Position numbers and translations under genes: made by a program | Part shown: one piece after another, positions 43,044-45,915 of the stretch | How the letters are laid out: each line of letters opens with the position of its first letter | Numbering within the stretch: position 1 is the stretch's first letter | The notes under the pieces: model-generated | Told to the model about the DNA's origin: nothing | Seen by the model: the letters and a program-made list of their open reading frames with translations, nothing else | The model's database searches: none | DNA from: Mesorhizobium metallidurans STM 2683 | GTDB taxonomy: Bacteria; Pseudomonadota; Alphaproteobacteria; Rhizobiales; Rhizobiaceae | Reading direction: 5' to 3' | DNA length: 45,915 nucleotides | Assembly (NCBI RefSeq): GCF_000350085.1 | Contig: NZ_CAUM01000036.1 | Coordinates: 1 to 45,915 of the forward strand

Positions 43044-45113
43044 TTGTCCAATTTCGTCAGCGTTACCAGGGATGGCGGCGTCGCGGTCGTCAGCATCGAC
43101 AATCCGCCGGTCAACGCACTGAGCTTCCATGTCCGCGAGCCGCTGATGCAGGCGCTGGTTTCGTTGCGGGACGATCCCGAGGTCGCCGCTATCGTCATCG
43201 CCTGTGCCGGGCGGACCTTCGTTGCCGGCGCCGACATCACCGAATTCGGCAAGCCGATGCAGCAGCCCGAACTGCGCGCCATCATTGCCGTGTTGGAGGC
43301 TATCGCCAAGCCGACGGTCGCCGCCATTCACGGCACCGCGCTCGGCGGTGGTCTGGAACTGGCGCTCAGTTGCCACGTCCGTGTCGCCGATGCGGGCGCC
43401 AAGCTCGGCCTGCCGGAGGTGAAACTCGGCCTGCTGCCGGGCGGCGGCGGCACGGTGCGCCTGCCGCGCCTTGTCGGCGCAGAGAAAGCCCTCGGCATGA
43501 TTGTATCGGGAACACCGATCGGTGCAGCCGAGGCGCTCGCCGCAGGCCTGGTGGATGCCGTCTTCGATAGCGACCTGACGGCGAAGGCGATCAGTTTCGC
43601 CAGGGACATGGCCGCCAAGGGAGGCCGGTTTACGCCGGTGCGCGATCGCCTCGATCGCCTCGATCCGGCCGAATTGCCTGAATTCGACAAGCAGGCTGCT
43701 GAGCTTGCCAAAAAGGCGCGGGGCCTCGAAGCGCCGATCGCCTGCGCGCAGGCAGTGCGCAATGCCATCACGCTGCCCTTTGACGAAGCGCTGGCGGCGG
43801 AGCGCACGCTGTTCCTGAAACTGGTCGGAGGCGACCAGTCGCGCGCCCAGCGGCATCTGTTTTTCGCCGAACGTGAGGCGGCAAAGATTCCAGGCAAGGA
43901 TCTTTCACGGCGCAAGATCGCCCGCATTGGCGTTATCGGCGCCGGCACGATGGGCGGCGGCATCGCCATGGCCTTCGCCAATGGCGGCTACCCCGTCACC
44001 TTGCTGGAAACCAGCGGCGAGGCGCTGCAACGCGGCTTGGCGACGATCGACAAGAATTATGCCGTTTCCGTCGCGCGCGGCTCGTTGAGCGAAGAGGCCA
44101 AGCGCCAGCGGCTCGGCCTGTTCAAGGGCACGACGGATTATAACGATCTCGCCGACTGCGACCTGATCGTCGAGGCGGTGTTCGAGGAGATGGCGGTCAA
44201 GAAAGAAGTGTTCGGCAGGCTCGACGCGGTGGCCAGACCGGGCGCGATCCTGGCCACCAACACCTCCTATCTCGACGTCAACGAAATCGCTGCCTCGACC
44301 TCGCGTCCCCAGGATGTGCTCGGCCTGCATTTCTTTTCGCCGGCAAACGTCATGAAGCTGCTGGAGATCGTGCGGGCCGAGAAGACGGCCCCCGATGCGC
44401 TGGCGACGGTCGTCGAGCTGGCGCGGCGGATCGGCAAGGTGCCGGTCGTCGTCGGCGTCTGCCATGGTTTCGTCGGCAACCGCATGCTGGCGGCGCGTGG
44501 CGCCGAATCCGAGGCGCTGTTGCTCGAAGGCGCGACGCCCAGCCAGATCGACCGGGCGTTCACCGATTTCGGTTGGCCGATGGGGCCGTTCCAGATGGGC
44601 GACCTTGCCGGCCTTGACATAGGCTGGCGCAACCGCAAGGCGCGCGGCCAGACAGCCGCGATCGCCGATGCGCTGTGCGAACAAGGGCGTTTCGGCCAGA
44701 AGACCGGCAGGGGCTTTTATCTCTATGAGAACGGTTCACGCGTACCGGCTCCCGACCCGGACGTCGAAGCGCTGATCCGCGCCAAGGCGGCCGAAAAGGG
44801 TATCGCGCCGCGCACCATCAGCGCCGATGAGATCATCGAGCGCACGCTCTATCCGCTGATCAATGAAGGGGCGAAAATCCTCGAGGAGAAGATCTCCGCC
44901 CGCGCCTCCGACATCGATGTCGTCTGGGTCAATGGCTACGGCTTTCCGGTGGGCAAGGGCGGGCCGATGTTCTGGGCCGGCCTCGAAGGGGTGGACAAGA
45001 TCGTCGCGCGGCTCGACCATTGGCACGAGCAGACCGGCAAGGAGATCTTTCGGGTAACGCCCCTGCTCCGGCAGATGGCAGTGTCCGGCTCATGGGAGGG
45101 CGTCGCCAGCTAA
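43044..45113 (+). CDS. Bifunctional enoyl-CoA hydratase/3-hydroxyacyl-CoA dehydrogenase (FadJ/FadB-like)
   Basis: A 689-residue beta-oxidation enzyme. The N-terminal crotonase domain (about residues 1-180) has IDNPPVNALS, AGADITEFGKP and the oxyanion-hole segment GTALGGGLELALSCH, with PEVKLGLLPGGGGT. The dehydrogenase half begins KIARIGVIGAGTMGGGIAMAFA (NAD-binding) and carries LHFFSPANVMKLLEIVR with the catalytic His and GFVGNRML. The C-terminal domain is complete. TTG at 43044 is chosen as start because GAGAGG lies eight bases before it and the domain starts here, while the open frame upstream is not protein-like. It converges on the LuxR-type gene. Confidence 0.93.
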   Translation: MSNFVSVTRDGGVAVVSIDNPPVNALSFHVREPLMQALVSLRDDPEVAAIVIACAGRTFVAGADITEFGKPMQQPELRAIIAVLEAIAKPTVAAIHGTALGGGLELALSCHVRVADAGAKLGLPEVKLGLLPGGGGTVRLPRLVGAEKALGMIVSGTPIGAAEALAAGLVDAVFDSDLTAKAISFARDMAAKGGRFTPVRDRLDRLDPAELPEFDKQAAELAKKARGLEAPIACAQAVRNAITLPFDEALAAERTLFLKLVGGDQSRAQRHLFFAEREAAKIPGKDLSRRKIARIGVIGAGTMGGGIAMAFANGGYPVTLLETSGEALQRGLATIDKNYAVSVARGSLSEEAKRQRLGLFKGTTDYNDLADCDLIVEAVFEEMAVKKEVFGRLDAVARPGAILATNTSYLDVNEIAASTSRPQDVLGLHFFSPANVMKLLEIVRAEKTAPDALATVVELARRIGKVPVVVGVCHGFVGNRMLAARGAESEALLLEGATPSQIDRAFTDFGWPMGPFQMGDLAGLDIGWRNRKARGQTAAIADALCEQGRFGQKTGRGFYLYENGSRVPAPDPDVEALIRAKAAEKGIAPRTISADEIIERTLYPLINEGAKILEEKISARASDIDVVWVNGYGFPVGKGGPMFWAGLEGVDKIVARLDHWHEQTGKEIFRVTPLLRQMAVSGSWEGVAS

Positions 45114-45138
45114 CCGCTTGAGCAAGGCCATTGCGAAA

Positions 45139-45915
45139 TTATGGACTACTGATCCGCGCGTCTATGATCTCGACGAAGCGCGCGAAGAGACCGGCCTGCG
45201 ACTTGATCTTCAGCTTGCGGTAGATATTGCGGCGGTGGACCTTCACCGTTCCCGGCACGATCCGCATGGCTCTGGCGATCGATTCCGTGGAATGGCCCTG
45301 CAGCACCAGGTCGACGACCTGCTTTTCGCGCGGCGTCAGCGAAAGGCTCTTCCAGATGTGGGCGCGGTCGAACTCATGGGTCGGAGCGATCGCTTCGTAT
45401 TGTTTCGTCCTCGCCGGTTCGTCATTCGGAAGAGCCGGCCAACGCAGCCTGGCGAAACCGATCACTGCCGGCGCCATATCGCGCAGCAGCCTGGCATCGG
45501 CGGTTCCGAATGTCCCCGCAGTGCGCAACCGCATCAGCGACAGCACCAGCGCATCCTTGCCTGGCAGCGGCACGAAGAAGCCGACCTCCTCGGCCAGTTT
45601 GGTCTGGCTGTAGTAGGAGCGGTAGTATTCGCTGGCATAAAAGCGGTCAGGCGCCAGTTCGCGCATGCGCCAAAAACCTTCCTTGCGCTCGACCGCCGCG
45701 TGATGGAACGGATCGAGCAGATAAGGCCCTTCCTGGTACAACGCCACGAAGACGTGGCTTTCGGCCGGCGAGAATGTCTCGAAAAGCAGCGGTGGGCGCG
45801 AGGCGCCGCGATAGCCGAAGATCACGCAGTGATCGAAGCGGACATGCTGCCGAAGCCAGGCGACCATTGCCTTGCCGAAAAGGTCGCCGCTCGTTTCCCG
45901 TGTCGCCGCGATGAG
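45139..45915 (-). CDS. LuxR-type HTH transcriptional regulator, 5' end outside the window
   Basis: At least 258 residues of a regulator with a C-terminal LuxR helix-turn-helix: LTPREKQVVDLVLQGHSTESIARAMRIVPGTVKVHRRNIYRKLKIKSQAGLFARF (about the last 65 residues, given as a region at 45160-45330). The N-terminal 170 residues are not a recognisable autoinducer domain; a GAF/PAS-like sensor is possible. The ATG at 45867 is internal: the frame stays open without a stop through 45915, encoding ...ETSGDLFGKA before it, so the true start is beyond the window. No acyl-homoserine-lactone synthase is visible, and no target can be named. Confidence 0.85.
   Translation of the reverse strand, partial: LIAATRETSGDLFGKAMVAWLRQHVRFDHCVIFGYRGASRPPLLFETFSPAESHVFVALYQEGPYLLDPFHHAAVERKEGFWRMRELAPDRFYASEYYRSYYSQTKLAEEVGFFVPLPGKDALVLSLMRLRTAGTFGTADARLLRDMAPAVIGFARLRWPALPNDEPARTKQYEAIAPTHEFDRAHIWKSLSLTPREKQVVDLVLQGHSTESIARAMRIVPGTVKVHRRNIYRKLKIKSQAGLFARFVEIIDARISSP

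Overview
The window is high-GC, densely coded DNA from an alphaproteobacterium of the order Hyphomicrobiales (Rhizobiales), most like Mesorhizobium and relatives. The basis is the gene content: a CenR/OtpR-type response regulator beside a lone cyclic-nucleotide-binding protein, a Ros/MucR zinc-finger regulator, a hemC-hemD-Mic60-hemY run, sdhCDAB and glnK-amtB. Several palindromic intergenic repeats of the kind scattered through rhizobial genomes are also present. No tRNA, rRNA, CRISPR array, transposase or phage structural gene was recognised.

Layout, left to right. 0.15-4.0 kb: succinate dehydrogenase operon sdhC-sdhD-sdhA-(DUF3052)-sdhB, with a small unrelated gene between the flavoprotein and iron-sulfur subunits. 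4.0-5.1 kb: an AT-richer patch with a 79-residue unknown protein and a dCTP-deaminase-family enzyme, probably acquired. 5.1-9.3 kb: YceH-like, OsmC, a small membrane protein, a YCII-like protein, a UbiH-type hydroxylase and acyl-CoA thioesterase II. 9.3-11.9 kb: glnK-amtB behind a sigma-54-like promoter, then a small secreted protein. 12.3-16.7 kb: ftsK, lolA (with a Tat-like signal) and exonuclease III. 16.7-20.6 kb: cNMP-binding protein, cenR, L,D-transpeptidase, an octamer repeat array, DUF1127, a LysR regulator and a DUF1761 membrane protein.

20.7-24.3 kb, minus strand: tsaD-gpsA-yciI-EVE-methyltransferase, tightly packed with two 4-bp overlaps. 24.3-29.7 kb, plus strand: hemC-hemD-Mic60-like-hemY-terB-like, followed by a class I glutamine amidotransferase. 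30.4-32.4 kb, minus strand: an MFS exporter and MucR. 32.6-38.2 kb, minus strand: a four-gene operon, GH15 glucoamylase-gnd-zwf-polyphosphate-glucokinase-like. It reads as a cytoplasmic route from alpha-glucan to glucose, glucose-6-phosphate and ribulose-5-phosphate. 38.4-42.9 kb: a divergent sugar ABC importer (binding protein, double ATPase, two permeases). 43.0-45.1 kb: a FadJ/FadB-like beta-oxidation enzyme. 45.1-45.9 kb: a LuxR-type regulator cut by the window edge.

Most of this is conserved core genome. The parts that deserve attention are the dCTP-deaminase patch, the DUF3052 gene inside sdh, the glucan-to-pentose-phosphate operon, a triplicated ribosome-binding unit before the UbiH-type gene, a tandem duplication at the 5' end of the ABC ATPase gene, and an octamer array resembling the Brucella VNTR octamer. 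No convincing new multi-gene defence or mobile system was found.
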